Assembly: GCF_024166365.1 (NCBI RefSeq)
Contig: NC_064843.1
Location: 59,544,532 to 59,608,531 of the forward strand
DNA from: Elephas maximus indicus
Taxonomy: Eukaryota; Chordata; Mammalia; Proboscidea; Elephantidae
Length of the DNA stretch: 64,000 bases
Direction of reading: 5' to 3'
Of the stretch, positions 11,337-22,537 are shown one piece after another (the stretch's first letter is position 1; each line of letters opens with the position of its first letter). The position numbers were made by a program, and so were the translations under genes. A model generated the notes under the pieces. That model ran no database searches. It was not told where the DNA came from and worked only from the letters and a program-made list of their open reading frames with translations.

Positions 11337-11612
11337 CTACATGGCAGCAATGGCAGTAAGCCAGTGACAAACTTGGGCCTTAAGAGGCCAAGCATGTTTT
11401 GCTTGCTACTCTTGTGCTCCTTCATGGCCACAGGAGGAACAGGCCTGGCTAACCCAGTGGTCCCAGGAAGAGGGTGAGGGACATATAGGTCCCAGGAGAG
11501 CTGCCCAGCCACCCCACAGATGTGTGAGAAATAAACCCTTAATGTTGTAAGCTGCTGAAATTTTGAGGTTTTTTGATACACAATGTAATGTAGCAATAGC
11601 TAACTGATACAG
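11337..11612 (+). mobile_element. Old LTR-type repeat, 3' part
   Basis: The segment contains GTGTGAGAAATAAACCC, TGTAAGCTGCTGAAATTTTG and the terminal TAGCTAACTGATACAG. It has the same tail layout as the copies at 1320-1590 and 6180-6525. The assignment to an MLT1-like class is from memory. Confidence 0.45.
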
Positions 11613-11678
11613 AAAGTAATTAAAAAGTTAAAATTTTGCAGCATAATGTAATAATAGTTGCTGGTATTGATATAAGAA

Positions 11679-11838
11679 AATACCAAACCCATTGATGTCG
11701 ACTGGATTCCGACTCATAGCAACCCTGTAGGACAGAGTACAACTGGCCCATAGGGTTCCCAAGGAGTGGCTGGTAAATTTGAACTGCCAACCTTTTGGTT
11801 AGTAGCCAATCTCTTAACCACTGTGCCACCAGGGCTCC
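11679..11838 (-). mobile_element. Afrotherian SINE (antisense)
   Basis: This is a complete antisense SINE from ACCAAACCCATTGATG to CACCAGGGCTCC. It is flanked by similar sequences containing TATTGATA and AAGAA, a probable imperfect target-site duplication. Confidence 0.85.
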
Positions 11839-11939
11839 ATGATATTGATAGAAGAACCAATTAAAAAAATTAGAATTCAGTATTCTAGATTCGGCTTGTG
11901 ATCTCTGATTTAGAAAGCAGCAATGCAGACCTGACCGTA

Positions 11940-12870
11940 CATCCTTTTTTTTTTTTTTTTTTTTTTAGTGGGGTCTATTGAGGTATAATTTATATACAGT
12001 GAATTTATCCTTTTTTTTTAGTGTAAGGGTGTAGTGGTTAAGTGCTATGGCTGCTAACCAAAGGGTCGGCAGTTCAAATCTGCCAGGCGTTTGTTGGAAG
12101 CTCTATGGGGCAGTTCTACTCCGTCCTATAGGGTTGCTATGAGTCGGAATTGACTTGATGGCACTGGATTTGGTTTTTTGGTTTTAGTGTAAGGTCTTCA
12201 TTGAGTTTTGACAAATGTATACAATCATGCAACCACCACCATGATCAAGACAAAGAAGAATTCTATCACCCCCCCCTCCCCAAAATTCCTCTGTGCCCTT
12301 TGGTAGACAAACCCATTCTTCACCCCACAGGAAACCACTGATCATTTTTCTGTTCCTATAGTTTTGTTATTTTTAGAATGTCATGTAAGTGGGATCATAG
12401 TACACAGTCCTTGAATCCAGCCTTCTTTCACTCAGCATAATGCATCATGAGATTCATCCATGTTGTTGAGTATATCAATAGCTTATTCCTTTTAATTGCC
12501 ATATATCCATTCTATGAATACACTGCAATTTGCTTACCCACTTTGTTAGTGAACGGGAGATTAACAGCATAAGATATATGCTTTCATTTCCCTTGGGTAA
12601 ATAACTAGGAGTGGAATATATGGTACATGTATGTTCAGCTTTAAGACCTTGCCAAGCAGCTTTCCACAGTATCAGCATCATTTTGCATTCCCAGTGCGTG
12701 AGAGTTCCAGTTGCTCTTAGTCCTCATCAACACTCGGCATTGCCAGTCTTTGTAATTTTAGCCATTCTTGTGGGTATAAAGAGATATCTCTTTATAGTTT
12801 TAGTTTGCATTTCTCTAGTGACTAATGATGTTGAGCACCTTTTCATGTACTGATTGGCCATTCCCATTGG
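11940..12870 (-). mobile_element. L1M-type 3' end (antisense) with SINE insertion
   Basis: The poly-T at 11945-11966 is the inverted poly-A tail. GTCTATTGAGGTATAATTTA and ATGATCAAGACAAAGAAG are antisense L1 3' UTR. CACTCAGCATAATGCATCA and GCATTTCTCTAGTGACTAA mark the ORF2 end. A SINE sits at 12029-12181. Confidence 0.8.
12029..12181 (+). mobile_element. Afrotherian SINE with 13-bp TSD
   Basis: The copy starts within the tRNA head (GTGTAGTGGTTAAGTGC), includes GGTCGGCAGTTCAAATC and TATGAGTCGGAATTGAC, and ends in GGTTTTTTG. Perfect flanks TTTTAGTGTAAGG lie at 12016-12028 and 12182-12194. It interrupts the older L1. Confidence 0.9.
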
Positions 12871-13069
12871 AAATCTTTTCATGGCAGAAATAACCCACCT
12901 AGAAACTCTTGAAGGGATTGGGAGAAGAACACTTTTTCTTTAGAGAAAGATACATTTTTATGTCTTAATTTATAATGACAATGCAACCACAATAAATCTT
13001 ATTCCAAAAGTGCCAGATGAAACAAAAATCATGCCTTTGAAATGTCCAAAACCATAAACTGTTAGATCC
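12871..13069. other. Non-coding spacer
   Basis: Nothing recognised. Confidence 0.5.
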
Positions 13070-13270
13070 AAATTTATTAGCTATCTGCCTTTTGACAAGT
13101 CGCCCTCTCAATTTCCTCATTTGTAAATTGAGAATAATATTAGCAACTACTTTAGGATATTGTGAAGATTAAAGTGCTTAGTACAGTGCTTGGAAAATTG
13201 TAATTATTCCATAAATGTTAATAATAATAATACCAATAACAATAATTATTGGCCCAACTGTTAAGCTCTT
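13070..13270 (+). mobile_element. MIR-like SINE
   Basis: The order TTTCCTCATTTGTAAA, GAGAATAATATTAGC, GATATTGTGAAGATTAAA and AGTGCTTAGTACAGTGC is the core and 3' part of mammalian MIR in sense orientation. An AAT-rich run follows at 13220-13240. Confidence 0.7.
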
Positions 13271-13519
13271 CAGTATTTTTTTAAAAAATCTGTAAAAAGC
13301 TTAAGAAAAAAAGAATTTTTTAAACTTAAAAATGTTCAGTTTATTTCTTTTTGGTTTGTATCATGTTATTCCCAAACTGTGTTTGTTTATTTTTTAATTG
13401 GAAACTTTACTTGAGGAGAAACTATGAGATTGTTTTTACTTTCAAACAAGTGAAATGTGACAGGTGTGGGGGGCATACATACGCTCCCACGTTGTAGTTC
13501 GACATGTATCTGATTTTAA
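13271..13519. other. A/T-rich non-coding sequence
   Basis: Nothing recognised. Confidence 0.5.
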
Positions 13520-13670
13520 TGAGGGTAGCAATTCCCTAGGGATCTTGTTAAAATACAGACACTAATTGAGTAGATCTGGGGTGGGTCCTGAGAATCTGCA
13601 TTTCTAACCAGCTCCCAGGGTATGCTGCTGCTTGTCCACAACCCACACTTTGAGTAGTAAGAGTGTAGAC
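13520..13670 (+). mobile_element. MER5A-like hAT element
   Basis: GATCTTGTTAAAATACAGAC, GGTCCTGAGAATCTGCATTT and CTAACCAGCTCCCAGG match the non-autonomous MER5A hAT-Charlie layout. The same family occurs at 18665-18860. Confidence 0.7.
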
Positions 13671-14469
13671 AAAAACAACTGAGTGTGTAGTCTGACCCAG
13701 ATGGGGACCTTCATATCATCACCTCAGCCCAGTCCGATCCCTAAATGTCTGTCTTCTGTGTGGAAAGACAGCAGGTTGTAACTGTCCCAAGACTTGGCCA
13801 TTCCAGATCTTGAGAGCCAGCCTACAAGGACTGGTGTGCATGCCCAGATGTTACTTCATTTCTACTCTGTACCAGTCAGCTAGTGTCACAATAGTGCGGA
13901 ATAATAAACCCCTCCAAAACCCAGAGACTTAATACAAGAATTTATGCTTATGCTCATGGGTTCACAGGTTAATTTGCTATTTGGTTGATCTAGACTGGGC
14001 TCTACCGGGCTTGGGTCCAGGTCAGTTCCACATGTCTCTCATCTTCCCTGGACCAGTGGCTACCCAGGGCTTGATCTCATGGTGACGGCAAACTCATCAG
14101 GCCTCCGCTCATATACGTCCGTTAATACCCCACTGGGCAAAGCAAATGCACGGCCATGGCCATCTTCAATGGAATGAGGAAATTGACTCACAAAGAAGCT
14201 ATGGCGAGGGTCTGGGTGAATCATTCTATTCTGGGGTATGACGAATTGAGAGTCATCATTTGATCTATCACATTCTTTTTGCAGAGCAAGACGTGAAATT
14301 CTGCTGAGATAACAACCTCACTCCCTGCCATCGATGCCATTTCCTGAAGCCATATTCAACATCATAGAAAATGTGTCAGGACACAGAGTGAGCCCCCACC
14401 ACCACCTCTGTGGAGGCTGCCTGCCGCTACTGTCACTGTCCTGGAACTCAAAGATAGGTGGGATGTACG
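13671..14469. other. Possible old DNA transposon plus unassigned sequence
   Basis: Bases 13870-14290 (CAGCTAGTGTCACAATAG, TTGGTTGATCTAGACTGGG) resemble an old MER-type DNA transposon, as do 26800-27600 and 50644-50830. The family was not identified. The flanks are unassigned. Confidence 0.35.
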
Positions 14470-14660
14470 CCTATTAGAATGGCGACATTAAAAAACAAAT
14501 AAAACCTGACAGTATCAAGTGCAAGGATGCAAAGCAGCTGGAATTCTCATCCATTTGCTGGTGGGAATGCACAAGTGTACAGCCCCTTTGGGAAGACTTT
14601 CTGAAAACCTCCCAAGTAGAAGCTCATCCCAGATGTCCTTCCTAGAAGGGATAGCTACCT
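14470..14660 (+). mobile_element. L1 ORF2 3' fragment (sense)
   Basis: The typical L1 ORF2 C-terminal nucleotide text CTATTAGAATGGCGACATTA is followed by TTGCTGGTGGGAATGCAC and ACAGCCCCTTTGGGAAG. It is a short relic. Confidence 0.65.
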
Positions 14661-14689
14661 TGCCTATTCACTTATTTGGATTGTTTAAA

Positions 14690-14990
14690 AAGTTCAAAAA
14701 TATTTATATATGGTGAAATACAGTCTAAAGTATACAGTTGGGTGAGTTATGGCAAGTGTGCACCCAAGTAATCACCACAGTCAAGATACAGTGCATTCCA
14801 ATAATCTCAGAAAATCCCCTAAAACCTTTCCCAGACCCAAGCTCCAGGCAACCACTAATCTTCCTTCTGTCACTATAGATTGGTTTGACTCTTCTAGAAC
14901 ATCACATAGAAATGGAAGCAAACAATGTGTATAGTCTTTTATGTCTTCCTTCTACATGCTGACGAATTCCATTTATTTACTAAATTACAG
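14690..14990 (-). mobile_element. L1 3' UTR fragment (antisense)
   Basis: AAATACAGTCTAAAGTATAC, then AAGTAATCACCACAGTCAAG and AACCACTAATCTTCC resemble old L1 3' UTR in antisense. Confidence 0.55.
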
Positions 14991-15964
14991 CATTGGAGAA
15001 ATGTCAGCCTAAGGCAGGCTTTGGTGGCTCCTGGGAATGGCAGACACTGTCAGTGCTCCCCTTCCTCTGGCCCCCCATATCCATTGCGCTTACACTGCGG
15101 TGTCCTGCACCTGCCTCAGGACTTTCTCTGGCCGCTAAAGCCTGCTTTGCTGACTTCTCCACAAGCTGGAATGAATCCCCCAGGAGCAGTGGCAAGTAGG
15201 AGTGGTGTATTAATCCCCAGCTCCCCTGCCTTCTTGTGGGGCTGGGGGTCACTCAGAGGTACCCGTCTATACAAGTTTCTCAGGGTTTTCTAGAGTTTCC
15301 CCTCAAGATTGAGCTGCAGTCATCCACATAACTCCTTGAGCACACACCCTCTCTGGGCTGCTTCACTTCCACACCTCACCTCCCCACTTCCTAACGCCCC
15401 CTCATGAGTTCAACTGCTTGAACTTGAATCCTTGTCTCGGGTTCTCCATCTGGGGTTGCACACTCAAGACACTGGGAAAGATATAGGGTTCAGACAAGAG
15501 GCCACTGGCTGCTGTGCAGCCACCTTATACCCCCTGCCTGTGAAGTTTGTCTTTGATCTGAGCAGTTACTATACAGCTGTTATCACAGTTGGTTCTTTTT
15601 AACAGCTTCTTTCCTCCCCATGGTGTAAGTCCCTTGTGAGCAGGGATCACGCATTTGCCCTTTTGTGCTCCATGAAGGGCCTGCACATTAAGCTGGGCGG
15701 AGTAGGCCCTCATCACCCTGATATGAACAGCCCATCCTGTGAGTACTTACCAGGCCGAGCTGTGGGCCCAGCACTGCAAACAACTTGATTGGAGTTGGCA
15801 GCTGCCATGAGAGTGGGCAGTCCTCTTGGAAACCAGATTGTTCAGGGAAAAAGGATTTTCATTTTCAGATGTGCTATGAAAACATGGCTTCATGTTCCTG
15901 TGATGAGTTGAAAGGTGTGGGGTTTTTCACTGTGAAAATCCTGGTTTAGGGTCTCTGGGTCTTG
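14991..15964. other. Unassigned sequence with an L2-like trace
   Basis: GC-richer sequence has open frames up to 122 codons on both strands but no domain signature. Bases 15590-15700 (TGTAAGTCCCTTGTGAGCAG) resemble an L2 fragment. Confidence 0.4.
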
Positions 15965-16660
15965 GGTCTTTGGTGGTGGTGTTGTTAGTTGCCATCAAGT
16001 TGACTTCGACTCATAGTGACCCCATGTACAGCAGAATGAAACGTTGCTTGTCCTTTGTCATCCTCACAATTGCCAGCATGTTCGAGTCTGTTGTGGCAAT
16101 TGTGCCAATCCTTCTCACCAAGGGTCTCTCACACCTTTGTTGACCCTCTATTTCACCAAACATGGTGCCTTCCTCTAGCAATTGATCCCTCCTGATGATA
16201 TGTCCAAAGGAAGCAAGTCAGACAATGTTCTGTTGTGATCCATAAGGATTCCGTTGGCTAATATTCAGAAGTAGATTGTCAGGCCTTTTTCTCCTAGTCT
16301 GTCTTAATATGGAAGCTCTACTAAAAACTAACCACTGTCTCCTGCCTGGAGGGGAGATAAGAGGGTGGAGGGGGTTAGAGGCTGACGAAATGGATACGAA
16401 AAGAGAGAGTGAAGGGAGAGAGTGGGCTGTCTCGTTAGGGGGAGAGTAATTGGGAGTGTGTAGCAAGGTGTATATGGGTTTTTGTGTGAGAGACTGACTT
16501 GATTTGTAAACTTTCACTTAAAGCACAATAAAAATTATTAACAAACAAACAAACAAACCTATCCACCATCAGTGACCTTGCTGGTATTTGAAATACTGTG
16601 GCATAGCTTCCAGCATCACAGCAACATGCAAGCCATCTGACAAACTGACAGATGGGTGGT
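15965..16660 (-). mobile_element. Internally deleted RTE element split by an L1 tail
   Basis: The antisense RTE 3' end (GTTGTTAGTTGCCATC, GACTCATAGTGACCCC) is joined to the antisense RTE 5' end (TCTCCTAGTCTGTCTTAATA, then CTTGCTGGTATTTGAAATAC). This is the same architecture as 1681-2072. The 5'-end part is split by a sense L1 3' UTR at about 16328-16546. The order shows that the RTE derivative was already fixed when the L1 landed. Confidence 0.7.
16328..16546 (+). mobile_element. 5'-truncated L1 3' UTR (sense)
   Basis: GAAATGGATACGAAAAGAGA, GTTAGGGGGAGAGTAATTGG and TTTCACTTAAAGCACAATAA precede ATTATTAACAAACAAAC. This is the end of a lineage-type L1 also present in antisense at 39381. The AATAAA is the signal and the tail is (AAAC)n-like. 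Confidence 0.75.
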
Positions 16661-16811
16661 GGGGGTCTTTGGCAGGGAAACTGTAAGACCTTCTTCAGGG
16701 GTCTCATGGGGACAGTTTCATATTGGTAGGGAAGCAGACCTCCCCCTGCAGTTTGAAGAAGGCATCAGGGGCTCCTGCTTGTTCAGGCCTCTGTGTACAC
16801 TGTAGGTGATG
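16661..16811. other. Non-coding spacer
   Basis: Nothing recognised. Confidence 0.5.
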
Positions 16812-17115
16812 CCATGCTCAAGACAGCTGGTGGGGGACCCCATGCTCAGGATGACTGGTGGGGACCCCATGCTCAAGATGGCTGGTGGGGGACCCTGTGC
16901 TCAAGACAGCTGGTAGGGAACCCCATGCTCAGGATGACTGGTGTTGGACCCCATGCTCAAGATGGCTGGTGGTGGACCCCATGCTCAGGATGGCTGGTGG
17001 GGGACCCCATGCTCAGGATGACTGGTGGGGGACCCCATGCTCAGAATGACTAGTGGGGGACCCCATGCTCAAGACAACTGGTGGGAAACCGCATGCTCAA
17101 GATGGCTAGGGAGCT
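16812..17115 (+). repeat. 28-bp minisatellite, about 11 units
   Basis: Units start at 16812, 16840, 16867, 16895, 16923, 16951, 16979, 17007, 17035, 17063 and 17091. The period is 28 bp with one 27-bp step. Each unit has CCATGCTCA, a variable core and CTGGTGGGGGACC. The core comes in three forms (AGACAGC, GGATGAC, AGATGGC). The long frames across it arise only because three 28-bp units make 84 bp, so I do not call a protein. Confidence 0.95.
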
Positions 17116-17319
17116 ACAGAGTCACATGGCAGTAAATTTCTTAGTATGAAAACTTGTGTTCAGGTATTTGCGTTGGTCAAAACTCAGCAAATATACACTT
17201 AAGATTTGTGCATTTGATTGTATGTCAATTTTACATTAAAGAAGAGTAAACAAATTTTGTCCTCTAATAAATGCTCTGCATACTTCAGTGTTTAGGGGGT
17301 CCTGGTGTCTGCAATTTAC
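17116..17319. other. L1 tail trace and spacer
   Basis: Bases 17180-17250 (AAGATTTGTGCATTTGATTG, TCAATTTTACATTAAAG) resemble a sense L1 3' end. Otherwise nothing is recognised. Confidence 0.45.
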
Positions 17320-17690
17320 TTTGAAGTGCATAAAAAATAAGGTGGAGTGATTCAAACAATTATCGTAAAATGTTAATGATAGAACACCAAAGAAACAACA
17401 AAAAAAACCCAGTTGTTGTGGAGTCAACTCCAGCTCATGGTGACCCCGTGTGTGTTCAAGTAGAACTGTGCTCCACAGGGTTTCCAATGACTGATTGTTT
17501 TTGGACGTAGATTGCCAAAACTTGCTTCCAAGGTACTTCTGGGTAGACTAGAACCTCCAACCTTAAACACTGAGCCACTCAGGGACTAATAATAGAATAT
17601 TGATTGGTATACTGGTGTTCATTGTATAAAAATCTTTCAACTTTGCAATGTGTTTGAAATTTTTTATAGTAAGATGTTGAAAAAATTGTA
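17320..17690 (+). mobile_element. Old L1 3' end with SINE insertion
   Basis: AAAATGTTAATGATAGAAC before the SINE and GTGTTCATTGTATAAAAATC after it are sense L1M 3' UTR text, separated by the SINE at 17397-17586. Confidence 0.55.
17397..17586 (-). mobile_element. Afrotherian SINE, long-body variant (antisense)
   Basis: AACAACAAAAAAAACCCAGT, GCTCATGGTGACCCCGTG and GTTTCCAATGACTGATTG mark the long-body variant, ending in a degraded tRNA-like head (ACTGAGCCACTCAGG). Confidence 0.75.
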
Positions 17691-18664
17691 TTTGATTTAA
17701 GAAAACAGAGACAGTGCACACTCATCACAAACAAAAGCAGAAACATAAAGTAGAAAGTGAAGGTCCTTCTCCCTCCTTGCATCTGTGGACAGTAAGGTGC
17801 AGCCTCCTTGTCTGAGGCCCTCAGTGCAAGAGTGACCTTGGTGACATAGATTTGTTCCCACTCGGGGCAGTGGGGTGGGCAATACTCCTGATCCTACTCT
17901 CACATTCTATTTGACTCAAGTGTGAGTGAATGAACCTGCCCAGTGTCAGGCTGGCAGGTGGGAGATGGGTTTATAAACTTTCAGCAGTTTGTAAAATGTC
18001 CACGTTGTGTTAGAAATGAGGAGGTCAGCAAAAAGAGATAAGTGATCTGTCATTGAAAAGTAACGAGACAGATCTTTCTAAGATGACATGTGGTTTCTCC
18101 TTGTTCCCCTCCTAGGCACGCTGGAGGAGGCTGTGGGTACCTGCATTAAGCACGTTTGGTTGTCTACATCCAGCCCTGTTCTTTTCTTCCTTGTTAACAC
18201 AACTCCAATTGTGTTCAAGTGGCAGGGTGTCCCACCGAGAGGAGTGTATCTGGAGAGGCCTAAGGAAAAAAAATGGTAATTCCATCCTTCTTTGCCAGTA
18301 ATTGTCTAGGGATGGTCGTGTGACCCATTTCTCACCAATGAGACAAATGGGAAGTCTCGAGGGCTTCTGGGAAGAACTTTACTCTCTAGTAAGAAACAGG
18401 TCCAAGGAGAGTATTGTTTTGGTTTTGGTTTTTGCCTCTTTCTGTTTGGGGTGCTGCCTTGTGAGAATGTGGTGGAAAGTGTTACTGCAGTAAAGTGGCT
18501 ATGAAGTGACAAGTTGGAGACAAAAGTCAGCAAGCCAGGATGGTAGATTTGGTGGAGGGTGGGGTTGGAAAAGCATAGAGATACCGGCTGACTTGGTTGA
18601 GACATCAAAATACCCGACTTCCAGACTTTTTGTAAAGAGAACGAAAATGTCCTGATGAGTTAAG
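17691..18664. other. Unassigned sequence
   Basis: Bases 18100-18600 (GATGGTCGTGTGACCCATTT, CACCAATGAGACAAATGGG) have the feel of an old LTR but I cannot assign it. No gene is supported. Confidence 0.4.
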
Positions 18665-18860
18665 CCATAGGTTTTCAAACTTGAGCATGTATTGAAATGT
18701 CACGGAAGGCTTGTTAAAGCCCAGTTTGCTGGGCCTACCCTCAGAGTTTCTGATTCAGCTACTCTGGGATGAGGCCTGAGAACCTGCTTTCCTGACAAGC
18801 TCCCAGGTCATACTGATGCTGTCGTTTTGGGGAGCCCACTTTGGAACTACTGGGTTAAGC
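18665..18860 (+). mobile_element. MER5A hAT-Charlie element
   Basis: This is close to the full MER5A layout: GTTTTCAAACTTGAGCATG, GGCTTGTTAAAGCCCAGTTT, CAGAGTTTCTGATTCAGC and GCCCACTTTGGAACTACTG. The terminal bases would pair as inverted repeats. It is non-autonomous and has no transposase. Confidence 0.85.
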
Positions 18861-19566
18861 CATTACTAGTTTTTTCTGTGGTGGTAGTTGTTGCTTGGAG
18901 CTAAAAGCATCCTATTTAATAAAATGGCTTTGCTTTTTTTTTTTTTCCAGGGAGCAGGTCTCTAAGCCTCTCAAACTCATTAAAATATTTAAGGAAGCCA
19001 TCGGAAGCTAAAAGCCATGAATCTGCTGTGACTAGATTCTTGATTCTGGATGGCAATTGGAGAGAAGAAATATCAGCGGACTGCGGAAGGTCACCTCTGA
19101 TTGGAGGGTGCAGGTCTTCTTGCAGGCAGACAGAGGTGGACCAGTCAGGGCAAGGGCACAGTGCGTTGGAGGGCAGCAGTAAGTGGAGCAGTATCTGTTG
19201 AGAATTAAAACTGACCAAAATTTGGTCTATTTTTTCTTATCACTATGTGGTGACAACTGTAAACAATATCACTGATTAAATTGTGTATGGGCTGTGGAAC
19301 TGTGTCTCCCTCTGACACTGAGACAGGGGAGTGACAGACCCAATTTAGGACCCATCTGAATAATTCAGCAAGGACAACCCTGCCCTTGAGGTTAAGTAGA
19401 TGCAGGTGTCAGCGGGGCTCACTTCTCCTCTGTTGGCTATTCACAGTGGACTCTCTGGGGGAATTACCTGCTTCTTTATTTTAAATTCTCTGTATACTTA
19501 GTCCATACCTGGTGACCTCTTGTTAAAGACTTAGCTTTGGAGGCCACTGGATTTGTTTAACTGCTC
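18861..19566. other. Non-coding sequence, nothing recognised
   Basis: A poly-T tract lies at 18937-18948. The 100-codon minus-strand frame at 18916-19218 shows no domain. Confidence 0.45.
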
Positions 19567-19976
19567 TGTTATGGATTGAGTTATAATCCCAAAAAAGTTA
19601 TGTTGAAGTCCTAAACCTTGTATGTAAATATGGTCCTGTTTGGTAATAGGGGTTTGCTTTTGTACGTTATTGAGGTGATATTAGAGAAGGGTGGGTTCCA
19701 AACCTAATCATTTCTGAGTGGTATCTTATAAAAAGAGCAGAATAGACAGAGCAACACATACATAGGGAGAAGACAGATGAATCTACAAGCCTAGAAATGC
19801 CACGGCTTGTAGGAGCTACTAGAAACTGAAAGAGACAAAGAAGGACCTTCCCCTAGAGCCAATGCCCTGAATTTGTACTTCTAGCCTCCTGAACTGTGAG
19901 AAAAGAAATTTCTGTTCTTTAAATCACCCACTTGTGGTAGTTTTTGTTACGGCAACATTAGGTAACTAAGAAATGT
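19567..19976 (+). mobile_element. MLT1-like solo LTR (ERVL-MaLR)
   Basis: It starts GTTATGGATTGAGTTATAAT and ends GGTAACTAAGAAA. Near the end come CTTCTAGCCTCCTGAACTG, GTGAGAAAAGAAATTTCTG and TTAAATCACCCACTTGTGG, the conserved MLT1 tail. No internal retroviral sequence flanks it. Confidence 0.75.
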
Positions 19977-20039
19977 TCCTGCTGATAACACCAGCTTATC
20001 CATCCATCATCGAAAACGTACTGGAGTCTTTTTTATTCC

Positions 20040-21045
20040 ACTGCATGCCTCCCAGAGAGAACAAAGTTACCAGCAACTTCATTTAGTATTGTATAACTGG
20101 CAAGAGGCAGTATGGTGTAGGAAAGAAAGGACACAGGTACCAACTTGACAGAGCTTCCAGTGGCTAAATCTGGGATAATCTGAGCAAGAAAATAATGATA
20201 ATAACTGATTATGACCCACAGACTAAACTAAATATCTACAAGTACATACTGATATGAACAAATAAATAAATGGGGAGAAGGGACAGCTTCCCTTACAACA
20301 ATATTCCAATTGTTAAACCTAAAGAGAATGAGAAGAATAGAAAATGACCATTTGGCAAACATCAGTTATTGTTGCATGCTTGGACCATGGATAGGTGCAA
20401 AAATCGGTAGATGAAAGTATGATGCAGGATATCTGCAATATCTCAAAGCATCTCCTCACAAGATACTTCTTAATAACAAAGATTAAATAGTAACCTTGTA
20501 GTGGAGAAACCTGGCAGACATCACCTTAACCAAGTGATCAAGGTCAACATCACCACTAATGGGCATATGAACATCATATGCCCCCTGTATGATGCACTGA
20601 GAAAGGCACAAGTTTCTCTCTGTAGTATTCTTGCCAAAAAATCATAACCTCCATCTAATCCTGAGACAACATCAGACAGACCCAAACCAAAGGATATTTT
20701 ACAGAATAACTGGCCAGTATTTTTCACAAGTATCTGGGTCAAGATAGACAAAGACTGAAGAACTATCCCATATTAGAGGCAACTAATGAGACAGAAAAAC
20801 TAAATGTGATGTGGGATCCTGGACCAGATTCTGAATTCTGGACCAGAACATGACATTAATGGAACAATTGGCAAAAATTGAGTAAAATCAGTAGACTAGT
20901 TAATAACATCATTCATTTCCTGGCTTAGATTATTGTACTGTAGTCACATAAGATGTTAACATGAGTGAAGGGTATACAGGAAGTCTGTACTATTTTTGCA
21001 ACCTTTTGATAAGTCTGAAATAACTCCAAAATAAAAAGTAAAAAA
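20040..21045 (+). mobile_element. Old L1 3' end (sense)
   Basis: GAGACAGAAAAACTAAATGT, GTGGGATCCTGGACCAG, TAAGATGTTAACATGAGTG and ACTCCAAAATAAAAAGT match old L1M 3' UTR text. The AATAAA lies near 21031. The left border is uncertain. Confidence 0.6.
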
Positions 21046-21069
21046 ACAAAGCGGGCTCTAGATTCATTC

Positions 21070-21250
21070 TATCTCAATTCAAGCCTGGCTACACTACCTA
21101 CTGGTTGTGTGACTTTGGGCAAGTCACTTGTCTTCTTGCCTCAGTTTTCTCATCTGTAAAAATGGGAATAAGAATAGTACCTACCTCATAGGGCTGTAAC
21201 GAGGATTAAATGTGTCCGTACGGTGTACAGTGCTATATTATTATACACAA
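21070..21250 (+). mobile_element. MIR element (sense)
   Basis: TGGTTGTGTGACTTTGGGC, AAGTCACTTGTCTTCTTGCC, TCAGTTTTCTCATCTGTAAA and CTCATAGGGCTGTAACGAGG form the classical MIR core in order. Confidence 0.9.
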
Positions 21251-21453
21251 TTATCATAGGAGACTAGCAGCATCTTTTGCTGATTTTAGGATATTTCTTT
21301 CTTTTTAAATTTTTTATCCTCATTGTGCTTCTGGAAGGTTTCAGATATAGCCACTTCTCCCTCCAACAGCAGCCAGACAAAGCCAACCCAGTGCCAGAAT
21401 CATGCTTTAAGGACCATCCACATTTAAAGGAATTAGAATAACTGCCTGCTTGG

Positions 21454-21627
21454 AAACCCTGATGGCATAGTGGTTATAGAGCTATGGCTGCTAACCACAA
21501 GGTCGGCAGTTTGAGTCCACCAGGTGCTCCTTGGAAACCCAATGGGGCAGTTCTGCTCTGTCCTATAGGGTCACTGTGAGTTGGAATTAACTTGATGGCA
21601 ACGGGGTTCTTTCTTTTTTTTTTTTAA
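21454..21627 (+). mobile_element. Afrotherian SINE upstream of SCP2D1
   Basis: A complete sense SINE runs from GATGGCATAGTGGTTATAG through GGTCGGCAGTTTGAGTCC to a T-rich end. Its direct flanks CCTGCTTGG lie at 21445-21453 and 21628-21636. The SINE ends about 360 bp before the SCP2D1 start codon, the closest recent insertion to that gene. Confidence 0.9.
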
Positions 21628-21856
21628 CCTGCTTGGTTAGGATTGCTCCCTGGGAGATACCTGTGTTGGAGACAGAGCTCATGTCACCAAAGAATGCCCA
21701 GGATCAGTTTGCCCTGTTCCCATTATGTGTCCAGACCTTCTTGGGGTTGTGGGACCAACAGCCCTGAATGACTTGGGGCGGGGTGTGGATCTGCCTCACA
21801 ATGACCTGTCTGAGGCCCTGCTCCATGTCACATTTTAACATTTGTTTGTTCAATAA

Positions 21857-22459
<603 letters not shown>

Positions 22460-22531
22460 GCACACAAAACTACCAAGGAAATCAGAACTTCTCTCCAATT
22501 ATGTCAAGCAGAAACCATGCTTAAACTGAAG

Positions 22532-22537
22532 ATTAAA
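22532..22537 (+). terminator. Probable SCP2D1 polyadenylation signal
   Basis: ATTAAA, the common variant of AATAAA, lies 73 bp after the stop codon. It is followed by a T-rich stretch and a TG-rich stretch near 22600-22635. Cleavage would give a very short 3' UTR. No transcript evidence is available. Confidence 0.45.

Noticed and set aside
16793..17053. Apparent repeat protein across the minisatellite
   Set aside because: It is open only because of the 28-bp repeat: three units make 84 bp, and two overlapping frames are equally open.
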